Part shown: one piece after another, positions 53,859-63,691 of the stretch | Numbering within the stretch: position 1 is the stretch's first letter | Layout of the letters: every line of letters starts with the position of its first letter | The notes under the pieces: generated by a model | Told to the model about the DNA's origin: nothing | Databases searched by the model: none | What the model saw: the letters and a program-made list of their open reading frames with translations, nothing else | Translations under genes and position numbers: made by a program | NCBI RefSeq assembly: GCF_002797895.1 | Contig: NZ_PGES01000001.1 | Location: 248,001 to 312,000, forward strand | Length of the DNA: 64,000 nt | Reading direction: 5' to 3' | From: Janthinobacterium sp. 67 | Lineage (GTDB): Bacteria > Pseudomonadota > Gammaproteobacteria > Burkholderiales > Burkholderiaceae_D

Positions 53859-54869
53859 ATGACACACCGCCACGCACAACGCCTTTCGCGCCGTACCACT
53901 TTGGGCCTGCTGTTTGCCGCCGCCGCCGGCGTGATGGCGGCCGGCATGCCGGCCGCGGCGCAGGCGCAGGCCAAAGGGGAGGTCCAGGTGCAGGTGCGTA
54001 TCGGCTACCAGAAATACGGCACCTTGACCCTGCTGAAAGGGCGCGGCACCCTGGAAAAACGCCTGGCCGAACAGGGCGTGGGCGTGAAATGGACGGAGTT
54101 TCCGGCCGGCCCCGTGCTGCTGGAAGGCTTGAACGTGGGCAGCATCGATTTCGGCACCGTGGGCGAGGCGCCGCCGATCTTTGCCCAGGCGGCCGGCGCC
54201 AACCTGGTCTACGTCGGCAATGAGCCGGCGTCGCCGGCCAGCGAAGCCATCGTCGTGCCCAAGGGTTCCGGCCTGCGCACCCTGGCCGACTTGAAGGGCA
54301 AGAAGATCGCCCTGAACAAGGGCTCGAACGTGCACTACCTGTTATTGAAGGCGCTGGAAAAGGCCGGTGTCGCGTACGCCGACATCCAGCCCGTGTTCCT
54401 GCCGCCCGCCGATGCGCGCGCCGCTTTTGAACGGGGCAGCGTGGATGCGTGGGCCATCTGGGACCCGTTCCTGGCGGCCGCCGAAAAGCAGCTGGGCGCG
54501 CGCGTGCTGGCCGATGGCAAGGGCCTGGTGGCGAACTACCAGTTTTATCTGGCGTCGCGCACGTATGCGGAAAAAAATCCCGAGATCCTGCGCATCGTGC
54601 TCGATGAAGTGGCCAAGGTCGATGACTGGGGCCGCAACAACCCGGACGAAGTGGCGACGATCCTGTCGGCACAGACGGGGCTGGGCAAGGATGTCGTGGC
54701 GCTGGCCGCCTCGCGCTATGCGTATGGCGTCAAACCCGTGTCCGTCGACGTCATCGCGTCGCAGCAAAGGGTGGCCGATGCGTTTTCCGGCCTGAAGCTG
54801 ATCCCCAAACCGATCGTCGTCAAGGACGCGCTGCTGCCGGCGCGCCAGCTGGCCACCAGCGCAAAATAA
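53859..54869 (+). CDS. ssuA: Aliphatic sulfonate binding protein SsuA
   Basis: 336 aa. The signal has twin Arg (SRRTTLGLLFAAAAGVMAAG), possibly Tat. VRIGYQKYGTLTLLKGRGTL and FGTVGEAPPIFAQAAGANLV are SsuA hallmarks. Delivers alkanesulfonates to SsuCB. It differs clearly from the other SsuA-like protein at 48479, so the two clusters are not a recent duplication. Confidence 0.93.
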   Translation: MTHRHAQRLSRRTTLGLLFAAAAGVMAAGMPAAAQAQAKGEVQVQVRIGYQKYGTLTLLKGRGTLEKRLAEQGVGVKWTEFPAGPVLLEGLNVGSIDFGTVGEAPPIFAQAAGANLVYVGNEPASPASEAIVVPKGSGLRTLADLKGKKIALNKGSNVHYLLLKALEKAGVAYADIQPVFLPPADARAAFERGSVDAWAIWDPFLAAAEKQLGARVLADGKGLVANYQFYLASRTYAEKNPEILRIVLDEVAKVDDWGRNNPDEVATILSAQTGLGKDVVALAASRYAYGVKPVSVDVIASQQRVADAFSGLKLIPKPIVVKDALLPARQLATSAK

Positions 54870-54890
54870 ACAAGCAAAGGAAAGCGCACC

Positions 54891-56051
54891 ATGTCATTGA
54901 ATGTCTTCTGGTTTATTCCCACCCACGGCGACAGCCGTTACCTGGGCACGTCGCAGGGCGCGCGTCCCGTCGATGCCGATTACCTGCGCCAGGTGGCCGT
55001 GGCCGCCGACACGCTCGGCTACGACGGCGTGCTGCTGCCCACGGGCCGCTCCTGCGAAGACGCCTGGGTGGTGGCGTCGTCGCTCATCAGCGTGACGCAG
55101 AAACTCAAATTCCTCGTCGCCGTGCGGCCCGGCCTGTCCACGCCCGGCCTGGCCGTGCGCATGGCGTCCACGTTCGACCGCCTGTCGAACGGGCGCCTGT
55201 TGATCAACGTCGTCACGGGCGGCGACCAGGGCGAGCTGGAAGCGGACGGCCTGTTTGCCGACCACGCCAAGCGCTATGAAATCTCCGATGAATTCATCAA
55301 GGTGTGGCGCGCCACGCTGGCGGGCGAGGGCGGCGCGGCCGGCTACGATTTCGAGGGCAAGCATATCCAGGTGAAGGGCGCGAAAACCCTGTATCCACCC
55401 GTGCAGAAGCCGTATCCACCGCTGTATTTCGGCGGGTCTTCGGAACCGGCGCATGAACTGGCGGCCGAGCAGATGGACGTGTACCTGACGTGGGGCGAGC
55501 CGCCCGCCGCCGTGGCCGAGAAAATCGCCGACATCCGCGCGCGCGCGGCAAAAAAAGGCCGCACAGTCCGGTTTGGCATCCGATTGCACGTGATCGTGCG
55601 CGAAACGAACGAGGCGGCCTGGCGTGCGGCCGATGAACTGATCAGCCACCTCGATGACGACATCATCGCCAAGGCGCAGGCGGCCTTCGGCAAGATGGAT
55701 TCCGTGGGCCAGCAGCGCATGGCGGCCCTGCATGGCGGGCGGCGCGACAAGCTCGAAGTATCGCCGAATCTGTGGGCCGGCGTGGGCCTGGTGCGCGGCG
55801 GCGCGGGCACGGCCCTCGTCGGCGACGGGCCGACCGTGGTGGCGCGCATGCAGGAATACGCGGACCTGGGCATCGACACCTTCATTTTCTCGGGCTACCC
55901 GCATCTGGAAGAATCGTACCGCTTTGCCGAACTGGTGTTCCCGCTGCTGGGCAAGGGCAAGGCCGTGGGTGAGCAGTCCTTGAGCGGTCCCTTCGGCGAA
56001 GTCATGGCCAGCAATATCGTGCCTGCCGCACCACAGAAAAAGGTGGCCTGA
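54891..56051 (+). CDS. ssuD: FMNH2-dependent alkanesulfonate monooxygenase SsuD
   Basis: 386 aa, close to E. coli SsuD (381). [20 protein letters not shown] and [20 protein letters not shown] are diagnostic; a Cys in [10 protein letters not shown] matches the conserved active-site region. It releases sulfite from C1-C14 alkanesulfonates with FMNH2 from SsuE. Overlaps nothing; 1 bp before ssuC. Confidence 0.95.
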   Translation: MSLNVFWFIPTHGDSRYLGTSQGARPVDADYLRQVAVAADTLGYDGVLLPTGRSCEDAWVVASSLISVTQKLKFLVAVRPGLSTPGLAVRMASTFDRLSNGRLLINVVTGGDQGELEADGLFADHAKRYEISDEFIKVWRATLAGEGGAAGYDFEGKHIQVKGAKTLYPPVQKPYPPLYFGGSSEPAHELAAEQMDVYLTWGEPPAAVAEKIADIRARAAKKGRTVRFGIRLHVIVRETNEAAWRAADELISHLDDDIIAKAQAAFGKMDSVGQQRMAALHGGRRDKLEVSPNLWAGVGLVRGGAGTALVGDGPTVVARMQEYADLGIDTFIFSGYPHLEESYRFAELVFPLLGKGKAVGEQSLSGPFGEVMASNIVPAAPQKKVA

Positions 56052-56052
56052 G

Positions 56053-56844
56053 ATGGCGACGGCCACCGTCAAGCGTCCGCCCGGGATGTCATGGCGCAAT
56101 GCATTCGCGCCATGGGCCTTGCCAGTGGCGCTGCTGCTGGCCTGGCAGCTGGCGGCGCAGTGGGGCTGGCTGTCGAGCCGCATCCTGCCCGAGCCGTGGG
56201 CCGTGGCGAAAGCCTTCTGGCACCTGGCCGTGTCGGGCGAATTGTGGCTGCACCTGAAAACGAGCTTGTGGCGCGCGACGGTGGGTTTTGCCGTTGGCGC
56301 GGGGCTGGGCTTGCTGCTGGGACTATTGACGGGCAGCTTCCGCCACGCGGAAACCCTGCTCGACACGACCCTGCAAATGGTGCGCAACATCCCGGCATTG
56401 GCCCTGATTCCGCTGGTGATCCTGTGGTTCGGCATCGACGAGACGGCCAAGCTGTTCCTGCTGGCCGTCGGCGTCTTCTTTCCCGTCTACCTGAATACTT
56501 TCCACGGCATCCGTTCGGCCGACCAGGGCTTGATCGAAATGGCGAAAAGCTACGGTCTCTCGGGCTGGCCTTTGTACCGCGACGTGATCCTGCCGGCCGC
56601 CATGCCCTCGATTCTGGTCGGCGTACGCTTCTCGCTGGGCCTCGTGTGGGTGCTGCTGATCGTCGCCGAAACCATCTCGGCGCAGGCCGGCATCGGCTAC
56701 ATGACGATGAATGCCCGCGAATTTCTGCAAACGGACGTGGTGCTGGTGGGGATTTTGCTGTACGCCTTGCTGGGCAAACTGGCCGATCTGTTCTCGCGCC
56801 GGCTGGAGCGCCACTGCCTGCGCTGGAATCCCGCCTACCGATAG
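56053..56844 (+). CDS. ssuC: Sulfonate ABC permease SsuC
   Basis: 263 aa, six membrane segments. The loop [20 protein letters not shown] is the EAA motif. N-terminal cytoplasmic extension of about 20 residues. It pairs with SsuB. Confidence 0.94.
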   Translation: MATATVKRPPGMSWRNAFAPWALPVALLLAWQLAAQWGWLSSRILPEPWAVAKAFWHLAVSGELWLHLKTSLWRATVGFAVGAGLGLLLGLLTGSFRHAETLLDTTLQMVRNIPALALIPLVILWFGIDETAKLFLLAVGVFFPVYLNTFHGIRSADQGLIEMAKSYGLSGWPLYRDVILPAAMPSILVGVRFSLGLVWVLLIVAETISAQAGIGYMTMNAREFLQTDVVLVGILLYALLGKLADLFSRRLERHCLRWNPAYR

Positions 56845-56869
56845 TGACGAAATGAGGAAAGAAAATACC

Positions 56870-57700
56870 ATGCTGCTCGCCCCCATCCAGATCGAAACGG
56901 ATTTTTTGTCGCACTTCGTGCAGTACGACCCGGCCGGTGCGCCGCCGCAGGCCAGGGCAGCACCGTCCGCCCCCTTGCAACGGCGTGGCGTGCCGTTGGA
57001 ACTGACGCAATTGAGCAAGGCCTATGGCGAACGTCCTGTTTTGAAAAACGTTGACCTGCAGCTGGAAGCGGGCGAGTTCGTCGCCATCGTCGGGCGCAGC
57101 GGCTGCGGCAAGAGCACCTTGCTGCGCTCGATCGCGGGACTGGAAAGCGTCGATGACGGCAAGGTTGCCATCGGCAGCGGCGTAGGCGCGCCCGATATCC
57201 GCATCATGTTCCAGGAATCGCGTCTGCTGCCGTGGAAGACGGTGCTCGACAACGTGGCCCTGGGTCTGCCCCGTTCCGTTGGCGCGGCGGCCGCCTCGCT
57301 GTGGACGGTGGGTCTGGCCGAACGGGCAAACGACTGGCCGTCGGCCCTGTCGGGCGGGCAGAAGCAGCGCGTGGCGCTGGCGCGCGCGCTCGTGCACGAG
57401 CCGCAACTGCTGCTGCTTGACGAACCATTGGGCGCGCTCGACGCCCTGACGCGCATCGAGATGCAGCAGCTGATCGAGTCGCTATGGCTGGCGCGCGGTT
57501 TCACGGCCGTGCTGGTGACGCATGACGTGGCCGAAGCCGTGGCCCTGGCCGACAGGGTGCTGCTGATCGAGGACGGCCAGATCACCATGGACGTGCAGGT
57601 GGAATTGCCGCGCCCGCGCCAGCGCGGCCATGCGGCCTTCGCCGCGCTGGAGCAGACTATCTTGTCGCGCGTGCTGCAGCCGTCTCGGCCAGGACAATAA
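56870..57700 (+). CDS. ssuB: Sulfonate ABC ATPase SsuB
   Basis: 276 aa from the ATG at 56870, 7 bp after GAGGAAAG; an ATG six codons upstream is inside that site. Walker [10 protein letters not shown] (75-83), signature [17 protein letters not shown] 40-residue N-terminal extension before the ATPase core is characteristic of betaproteobacterial SsuB. The last 44 bp overlap the HAD gene on the opposite strand. Confidence 0.94.
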   Translation: MLLAPIQIETDFLSHFVQYDPAGAPPQARAAPSAPLQRRGVPLELTQLSKAYGERPVLKNVDLQLEAGEFVAIVGRSGCGKSTLLRSIAGLESVDDGKVAIGSGVGAPDIRIMFQESRLLPWKTVLDNVALGLPRSVGAAAASLWTVGLAERANDWPSALSGGQKQRVALARALVHEPQLLLLDEPLGALDALTRIEMQQLIESLWLARGFTAVLVTHDVAEAVALADRVLLIEDGQITMDVQVELPRPRQRGHAAFAALEQTILSRVLQPSRPGQ

Positions 57701-58367
57701 AGCCGTCGCTATCGACGCTTGCCACGATGGCTTCATAATTGTCGATGGCAGGATGGCGCGTGGCCAGCGGGTGCGCATGCGTGGCGGTGACGACGATGAC
57801 CTTCGCGCCAGCCGCTTCGCCCGCCTCGATGCCCACCGACGCGTCTTCGAACACGAGGCAGTCGGAGGGCGCCACGCCCAGTTTTTCCGCCGCCAGCAAG
57901 TAGCAATCGGGTTTTGGTTTGCCGGCCTTGACGTCTTCCGCCGTCACCATGATGGCGGGTATCGGCATGCCGGCCGCCTTCAGGCGCGCCGTGGCCAGTG
58001 TCCTCGGCGCCGAGGTGACGATGGCCCATTGCGCGGGCGGCAGCGATTCCAAAAAGCGCAGCGCGCCCGCGATTTCAATAATCCCTTCCACGTCGACGAT
58101 TTCCGCATCCGTGATGCCCTGCGACTCGCGCTGCGCGTCGACGCCGGGCAAGCGCAGTTTGGCGATGGTGTCGACCGAGCGCGCGCCGTGGATGGTGGGC
58201 AAAAAGGCCGCCACGTCGAGGCCCTGGCGCCGCGCCCACGTGCCCCAGATGCGTTCGGCGGCGGCGATGGAATTGATGACGGTACCGTCCATGTCAAACA
58301 AAAAAGCCCGGTAGCGGCCGGCGGCCGATGGTGTCGGGGGTGTAGACGGCGAGGGCAGTGCGGACAT
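57657..58367 (-). CDS. HAD-family phosphatase
   Basis: 236 aa from the ATG giving [11 protein letters not shown]; a frame 32 codons longer is open but has no ribosome site. [12 protein letters not shown] carries the nucleophile Asp, with Thr in VTSAP, Lys in [10 protein letters not shown] and Asp in [11 protein letters not shown]. It resembles YfbT/HxpA-type sugar phosphatases. The 3' end overlaps ssuB by 44 bp, convergent. Confidence 0.9.
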   Translation of the reverse strand: MSALPSPSTPPTPSAAGRYRAFLFDMDGTVINSIAAAERIWGTWARRQGLDVAAFLPTIHGARSVDTIAKLRLPGVDAQRESQGITDAEIVDVEGIIEIAGALRFLESLPPAQWAIVTSAPRTLATARLKAAGMPIPAIMVTAEDVKAGKPKPDCYLLAAEKLGVAPSDCLVFEDASVGIEAGEAAGAKVIVVTATHAHPLATRHPAIDNYEAIVASVDSDGFIVLAETAAARATR

Positions 58368-58422
58368 GGCTTCCTTCCAGATGATGGGCTGGAAGCCATT
58401 GTAACGGCAGTCGATTTTTATT

Positions 58423-58878
58423 TCACAGGTAGACCGATTCAAACCTGGCCACGGGTGCGCCATCCTTGAGCAGGATCAGCTTCTCGCCTTCGATCTGGTA
58501 GCCCGTCACGCTGTTCAAATTGGCCAGCACGGCGCTTTCCAGCTGCATCAAAGGGGGCGGGCAGGCCATGCGCGTGCCGGCCAGTTGCGTGAAGCGCAGG
58601 GCCGAGCCGGCCAGCGTATAGCCGCCCATGACGCGGTTGCAGCCCGTGAAACCGGTGCCCTTGCCATCGTCGGTGAGGGTGATGCGCACTTCGCGCTCCT
58701 GCTGCGGCGCCATCGCCACCGGCGCGCCATCGAGCTGCGTCAGCTTCCAGTAGGTATTCGTCAGGCTGGCCTGCGGCGCCAGGCTGGCGTTCGGCCTGGC
58801 GCTGTCGCTGGTGGCGGCGCAACCGCCGGCCATGGCGATGGCGGCGGCGAGGGGAAGGTATTTCAGGCGATGCGGCAT
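58423..58878 (-). CDS. META/HslJ-domain lipoprotein 2
   Basis: 151 aa. Lipobox IAMAGGC, then LTNTYWKLTQLDGAPV and GFTGCNRVMGGYTLAGSALR of the META domain. Paralogue of the protein at 44557 with the same order of features. It lies 55 bp upstream of the HAD gene on the same strand. Confidence 0.88.
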   Translation of the reverse strand: MPHRLKYLPLAAAIAMAGGCAATSDSARPNASLAPQASLTNTYWKLTQLDGAPVAMAPQQEREVRITLTDDGKGTGFTGCNRVMGGYTLAGSALRFTQLAGTRMACPPPLMQLESAVLANLNSVTGYQIEGEKLILLKDGAPVARFESVYL

Positions 58879-59025
58879 GGGATGCTCCTGTGAGGGGGAA
58901 TGCCTGCAGACTAGCAGGTTTTTCGCGCCGCTCAGCGCACGGCAGCGGTCATTGTTTCCATTTTGCCAGTCCTGGCATTAAACTCATGCTTTCTATTGTT
59001 TTAACCTTGATAGGGGGGCGGGCCG

Positions 59026-59961
59026 ATGCTGCAAGCGCAAGCGCTGGATAATCGACTCGTCGCCACCACTGCCGACGACGTGCTGGTCGACCGCATCGTG
59101 CCCGGCGCGCCGCTGGTGATCGCCTTCGGCTTCGTCTCGTGGACCACGCGTCCCGCCTTCGATTTTTACGGACGCCTGAGAAAGCTGGAGCAGGTCAGCG
59201 GCCAGCACCTGAACAAAATCCTCGTGCGCGATTCGGGCAATGCCTGGTACCACCGCCGCATCGCAGGCCTGGGCAGCCATGTCGACGAGACGGCGCAAGC
59301 CTTGCGCGAACTCGTGCGCCGCATCGCGCCCGGTCAAGTCACGACCCTAGGCCAGTCCATGGGCGCGTACGCGGCCGTCATGTATGGCTTGCTGCTCGAC
59401 GCGCAGCAGATCGTCGCCTTCGGACCGCTGTCCTTCCTCGACGTGCAGCAGGCGCGCTTGTACCATGAGCTGCGCTGGCTGCCCGTGATGGAGTCGCTGG
59501 CGCAAGACCCGCCGGCCTCGGGCTACTACGACCTGGCGGCCCTGTGCCGCGCCAGGGCGACGGACGCCACGCAGCTGCACCTGGTGTTCGGTACGCGGCC
59601 GGATACGGCCAACCTTGGCGCCAGCGCCAGCGAATCGGTGAACCTCGACGCCATGCATGCGCAGCGCCTGGCCGCCTTCGGCCGCTGCACCCTGCATCCG
59701 TATCCCCATTCGGGCCACGCCGTGGTGCAGCACCTGATCGACACGAAGCGCATCAACGGCTTGCTGGCCAAGTGCATACTCGGTCTTGCGCTGGAAGAGG
59801 AAGCCATGCCGGACATCAGCCGCGAGTGGCAGGACTGGGTGGCGGAAAACCTGCGTTTGGGCTGCGCCGGCGAACAGCTGGTGGCCGTGCTGCGGCAGCA
59901 CGGTTTTTCGCTGGCCAGCAGCATGGCCGCCGTGGATGCCGCGCGCGCCAAGGCCACATGA
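59026..59961 (+). CDS. Alpha/beta hydrolase-like protein with C-terminal helical tail domain
   Basis: 311 aa. GQSMGAYAAVMYG is the nucleophile elbow; the acidic and His residues of the triad may be in the FGTRPD and YPHSGHAV stretches. The last 45 residues (WQDWVAENLRLGCAGEQLVA onward) form a small separate helical unit that I have seen appended to 2OG-Fe(II) oxygenase-like proteins in related bacteria. Overlaps the next MocR gene by ATGA; function unknown. Confidence 0.75.
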   Translation: MLQAQALDNRLVATTADDVLVDRIVPGAPLVIAFGFVSWTTRPAFDFYGRLRKLEQVSGQHLNKILVRDSGNAWYHRRIAGLGSHVDETAQALRELVRRIAPGQVTTLGQSMGAYAAVMYGLLLDAQQIVAFGPLSFLDVQQARLYHELRWLPVMESLAQDPPASGYYDLAALCRARATDATQLHLVFGTRPDTANLGASASESVNLDAMHAQRLAAFGRCTLHPYPHSGHAVVQHLIDTKRINGLLAKCILGLALEEEAMPDISREWQDWVAENLRLGCAGEQLVAVLRQHGFSLASSMAAVDAARAKAT

Positions 59962-61427
59962 CGCCGCAGTTCGAACTCGACACCCTGAAAATGCGCATCG
60001 CCGCGCCCGAACTGGCGGCGCTCGATTTGCGCGTGCGCGTGCAGCGCGCGCTGCGCCAGCTGATACTCGATGGCGTGCTGGCGCCCGGCCTGCGCCTGCC
60101 GGCCACGCGCGCGCTGGCGCAATCGCTGGGCGTGTCGCGCGACACGGTGGAAATGGCGTACGCGCAGCTGCGCCTGGACGGTTATATCCAGCGCCAGGCG
60201 GGATCGGGCAGTTTTGTCTCGCCCACGATAGGGGCGAGCTTGCTGGGCAAGCCGGCGGTGGCGCCGCTGTCCATGCCGGCGCAGCCGGTGGCGCTCAGCG
60301 CGCGCGGCGCACAGATTCTCGCCAGCGGCGGCGTGGCCGACCAGCAGACCGTAAAAGCGTTCGCCACGGGCTTGCCGGAAACGCGGGCCTTCCCGCTCGA
60401 CGTGTGGGAGCGCTTGCGGCGCCAGGCGGCCGGCGAACACCATGTGCTGCTGCACGGCGACCCGCAAGGCGCCGGGCCGCTGCGGCAAGCCATCGCCGAC
60501 TATGTGAACCTGGAGCGGGGCGCGCGGGCCACGGCGCAGCAGGTGCTTGTGCTGAGCAGCACGCGCCAGGCCCTGTACCTGTGCGCGCAGGTGCTGGCCG
60601 ATGCGCATGGCCCCATCCTGATGGAAGACCCCGGCTATTTCGGCGCGCGCAAGGCGTTCGAGATGGCGCAGCTGCGCGTCGTGCCCGTGCCCGTCGATGC
60701 ACATGGCTTGTCCATCGCACACCTGCGCGCGGACCGCAGCGGCGCCAACACGGTGTACGTCACGCCGTCGCACCAGTACCCGACGGGCGCCACCCTGGCG
60801 CTCGAGCGCCGCCTGGCCCTGACCGCCTGGGCGGCCGAGCGCCAGGGGTGGATCATCGAGGACGATTACGACAGTCAGTTTCACTACGCGGGCTTGCCGA
60901 CGGCGTGCGTGCAGGGGCTCGACACGCAGCAGCGCACGATTTACCTGGGCACCTTCGCCAAGTCGCTGTATCCGGGCCTGCGCATCGGCTACATGGTGCT
61001 GCCGCCCGCGCTGGTGCAAGCGATGACCCATGCGCGCAGCATTCTCGACGGTCACACGCCGCAGCTCGATCAATTGACACTGGCCCGTTTCATCGCCGAT
61101 GGCCATTTTGCGGCCCACGTGCGCGCCATGCGCAAGGTCTACGCCGTGCGCCGCGATGCGATGGCGCAGGCCGTGCAGCGGCACCTGCCGCACGTGGTCA
61201 CGGCGCAGTTGCCGCCGGGCGGCTTGCAGATGCCCTGTCTGCTGCACGAGGACAGGGTGGAGCTGGACACGATACGGCTGGCGGCGCAGGCGGGCATCGT
61301 GCTGCCGGGCCTGAGCCGGCTGTACGCGACGCCGCCGGTGCGCGGCGGCTGGCTGCTGGGCTTTGCGGCCTTGACCCCGCACGAGATCGACAACGGCATC
61401 GTCCGCCTGGCCCGCGCGCTGGGTTGA
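59958..61427 (+). CDS. MocR/PdxR-type regulator
   Basis: 489 aa from the ATG overlapping the previous stop. Winged helix with GVSRDTVEMAYAQLRLDGYI, then an aminotransferase domain with EDDYDSQFHYAG and GTFAKSLYPGLRIGY (PLP Lys). Second MocR protein of the window, distinct from that at 39447. Translational coupling to a hydrolase is unusual for the family. The transporter gene downstream may be its target. Confidence 0.9.
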   Translation: MTPQFELDTLKMRIAAPELAALDLRVRVQRALRQLILDGVLAPGLRLPATRALAQSLGVSRDTVEMAYAQLRLDGYIQRQAGSGSFVSPTIGASLLGKPAVAPLSMPAQPVALSARGAQILASGGVADQQTVKAFATGLPETRAFPLDVWERLRRQAAGEHHVLLHGDPQGAGPLRQAIADYVNLERGARATAQQVLVLSSTRQALYLCAQVLADAHGPILMEDPGYFGARKAFEMAQLRVVPVPVDAHGLSIAHLRADRSGANTVYVTPSHQYPTGATLALERRLALTAWAAERQGWIIEDDYDSQFHYAGLPTACVQGLDTQQRTIYLGTFAKSLYPGLRIGYMVLPPALVQAMTHARSILDGHTPQLDQLTLARFIADGHFAAHVRAMRKVYAVRRDAMAQAVQRHLPHVVTAQLPPGGLQMPCLLHEDRVELDTIRLAAQAGIVLPGLSRLYATPPVRGGWLLGFAALTPHEIDNGIVRLARALG

Positions 61428-61520
61428 TGCAAAGTGGTCTGCTGTATGTACTTGAATTGGCCTGCTTGAGCAGTCCATGTGGCCATTAATATGCTCGCTT
61501 TCAATGGCAGAGGCATAGAG

Positions 61521-62724
61521 ATGACAACCACCACAACAACCGCCATGGCCGACCGGGCGCGCTGGCGCGACCTGGCGTCCCCCGCCATGGCCGCCTTCAT
61601 TTCCGTCCTCGTCAACTATGGCGGCACCTTCGTGCTGGTGTTCCAGGCGGCCCAGCTGGCCCAGCTGAGCGCCGCGCAGACGGCGTCCTGGGTCTGGTCG
61701 CTGAGCATCGGCGTGGGCGTGACGGGCATCTGGCTCAGCTACCGCTACCGCGCGCCCATCATCACGGCCTGGTCCACGCCCGGCGTGGCTTTTCTTGCCA
61801 CCGTGATGCCGCACACGCCGTATGCCGAGGTGATCGGCGCCTATATGATTTCCGCCATTGCCTTCATTGTGCTGGGCATGTCCGGCGCCTTCGAGCGCCT
61901 CGTGCGGCTGATTCCTGGTGGCATCGCGGCCGGCTTGCTGGCCGGTATCCTGCTGCAGTTTGGCGTGAACGCGTTTGGCGGCGCCAGCGCCGATCCGCTG
62001 CTGGTGGTGGTCTTGCTGCTGTCGTACGCGGTGCTGCGCCGTTTCACGGCACGCTTTGCCGTGGTGGGCATCATGCTGATCGGCCTGGCCCTGCTGCTGG
62101 CGCAGGGGCGCATCGATGCGCAAGGCATCGAACTGGCCCTGGCCGCGCCCGTGTTCGAGATGCCGCGTTTTTTCCGTGGCGTCCCTGCTGGGCGTGGCGC
62201 TGCCGCTGTTCCTGATCACCCTGACGGGGCAATACATGCCCGGCATGCTGGTGCTGCGCAATGACGGCTATAACGTCAGCGCCAATCCGATTTTGACGGT
62301 GACGGGACTCGGCTCGCTGCTCATGGCGCCGTTCGGCGCGCACGCCTTCAACGTGGCCGCCATCACGGCCGCCATCTGCACGGGCAAGGACGCCCATGCG
62401 GACCCGTCGAAGCGCTACGTGGCCGGGCTGGCGTGCGGCGTGCTGTACATCCTCGTGGGCATCTTTGGCGTCACCCTGGCCAGCCTGTTCATGGTCTTGC
62501 CGCGCAGCTTCATCACGGCGCTGGCGGGCCTGGCCCTGCTGGGCGCCATCGGCAACAGCCTGGCGCAGGCGATGGCGGACGTGCGCATGCGCGAAACGGC
62601 CCTGATTACCTTCCTGGCGACGGCCGCGAACGTGACCCTGCTGGGCGTGGGTGGCGCCCTGTGGGGGCTGGCGGCGGGACTGGCGGCGCACGGGCTGATG
62701 CATGGCTGGCGCAAGGCGGCATAG
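61521..62724 (+). pseudogene. benE: BenE-family benzoate/H+ symporter, frameshifted
   Basis: The first part (to about 62170) encodes SPAMAAFISVLVNYGGTFVL, WSTPGVAFLATVMP and GGIAAGLLAGILLQFGVNAF; the rest, one frame over, encodes ALPLFLITLTGQYMPGMLVL and FGAHAFNVAAITAAICTGKD. Together they are one 12-segment BenE protein of about 400 residues. The break is in a run of six T at 62168-62173; with five T the two frames join as MPRF-SVASLLGV. It may be a real mutation, a sequencing error or a slippage site. The RBS is weak. Confidence 0.85.
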
Positions 62725-62807
62725 CCTGGATATTTGCCCATTTTGCCAGCCGCCGCATACAATTGCTGCGCCCGTGCCCGTTGGCACCGTCTTTTCCGAT
62801 GTGAGCG

Positions 62808-63111
62808 ATGGCCGACCTGACTTCCCTGGCGCAGTATCTTCCGGCGATCACGCCCGCCTTCCTCGTCTGCGCCGCCTTGCTGTTGGCAACTCCACGTACC
62901 GTGCCGCTGCTGCGCGTGCTCGTGCACGTCGTGTTTTTCGTGCTGGCGCTCGGAGCTCGTGTCGGGCCTGCTGTTCGGTCTGTGCCACGCCTTCCTTGCC
63001 ACCACCGTCACGCAGGTGGGTGCGCCCATCGTCGTGTTCACCGTGATCGAAGGCCTGGTGGCGGGGCTGGTATATTGCCGGGCCGGCTTGCTGGCCGCCG
63101 GCTGGGTGTGA
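62808..63111 (+). pseudogene. Decayed membrane-protein gene, probably CPBP-type protease
   Basis: MADLTSLAQYLPAITPAFLV continues to VVFFVLALG near 62950 in one frame. The next frame then takes up ELVSGLLFGLCHAFLATTVT and IVVFTVIEGLVAGLVYCRAG to a stop at 63111. The second part resembles the C-terminal half of CPBP (CAAX-like) intramembrane proteases, with His in FGLCH, but the EExxxR motif and about 90 residues are missing. The likely cause is an internal deletion plus frameshift at GCTCGGAGCTC. Medium to low certainty on the family. Confidence 0.55.
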
Positions 63112-63148
63112 ATCCTGTTGTTTCAATTTAATGAAGAGTGAGAAAACG

Positions 63149-63691
63149 ATGCCTGTCAGTTCCTACCTGAATACCCGCCCCGTCGTGGGCGAGCGCGTCT
63201 ACCTGCATGACACGGCGCAAGTGATTGGCGACGTGCAGATCGGCGACGACTGCTCGATCTGGTGCAACAGCGTGCTGCGCGGCGACGTCAACCGCATCGT
63301 CATCGGCGAGGGCAGCAATATCCAGGACTTTTCCATGGGTCACGTGTCGCACAGGAATGCGGCCAAGCCCGACGGTTCACCGTTGACCATCGGCAAATAC
63401 GTGACCATCGGCCACTCCGTCATCTTGCACGGCTGCACGATAGGCGACGAATGCCTGATCGGCATGGGCAGCATCGTCATGGATGACGTGGTGGTGGAAA
63501 AGCACGTGATGCTGGGCGCGGGCAGCCTGGTGTCGCCAGGCAAGGTGCTGGAAAGCGGCCATTTGTACGTGGGCCGGCCCGCCGCCAAGGTGCGCGCGCT
63601 CACGGAAGCGGAGATCGCCTACCTGCGCTATTCGGCCGAGCACTACGTGCGCGTGAAGAACAATTACCTGGCAGGCCAGGACGACGCCTGA
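63149..63691 (+). CDS. Gamma-type carbonic anhydrase family protein
   Basis: 180 aa from the second ATG (63149); the ATG at 63131 is also possible. Left-handed beta-helix of hexapeptide repeats with His ligands in SMGHVSHRN and TIGHSVILHGCTIG, as in YrdA/CaiE-type gamma-CA proteins. Trimeric zinc or iron enzyme; many homologues have weak or no carbonic anhydrase activity. Its end overlaps the desaturase gene by 28 bp. Confidence 0.92.
   Translation: MPVSSYLNTRPVVGERVYLHDTAQVIGDVQIGDDCSIWCNSVLRGDVNRIVIGEGSNIQDFSMGHVSHRNAAKPDGSPLTIGKYVTIGHSVILHGCTIGDECLIGMGSIVMDDVVVEKHVMLGAGSLVSPGKVLESGHLYVGRPAAKVRALTEAEIAYLRYSAEHYVRVKNNYLAGQDDA

Noticed and set aside
59526..62261. Minus-strand open frame of 911 codons
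   Set aside because: Antisense to the hydrolase, MocR and benE; no protein-like features.
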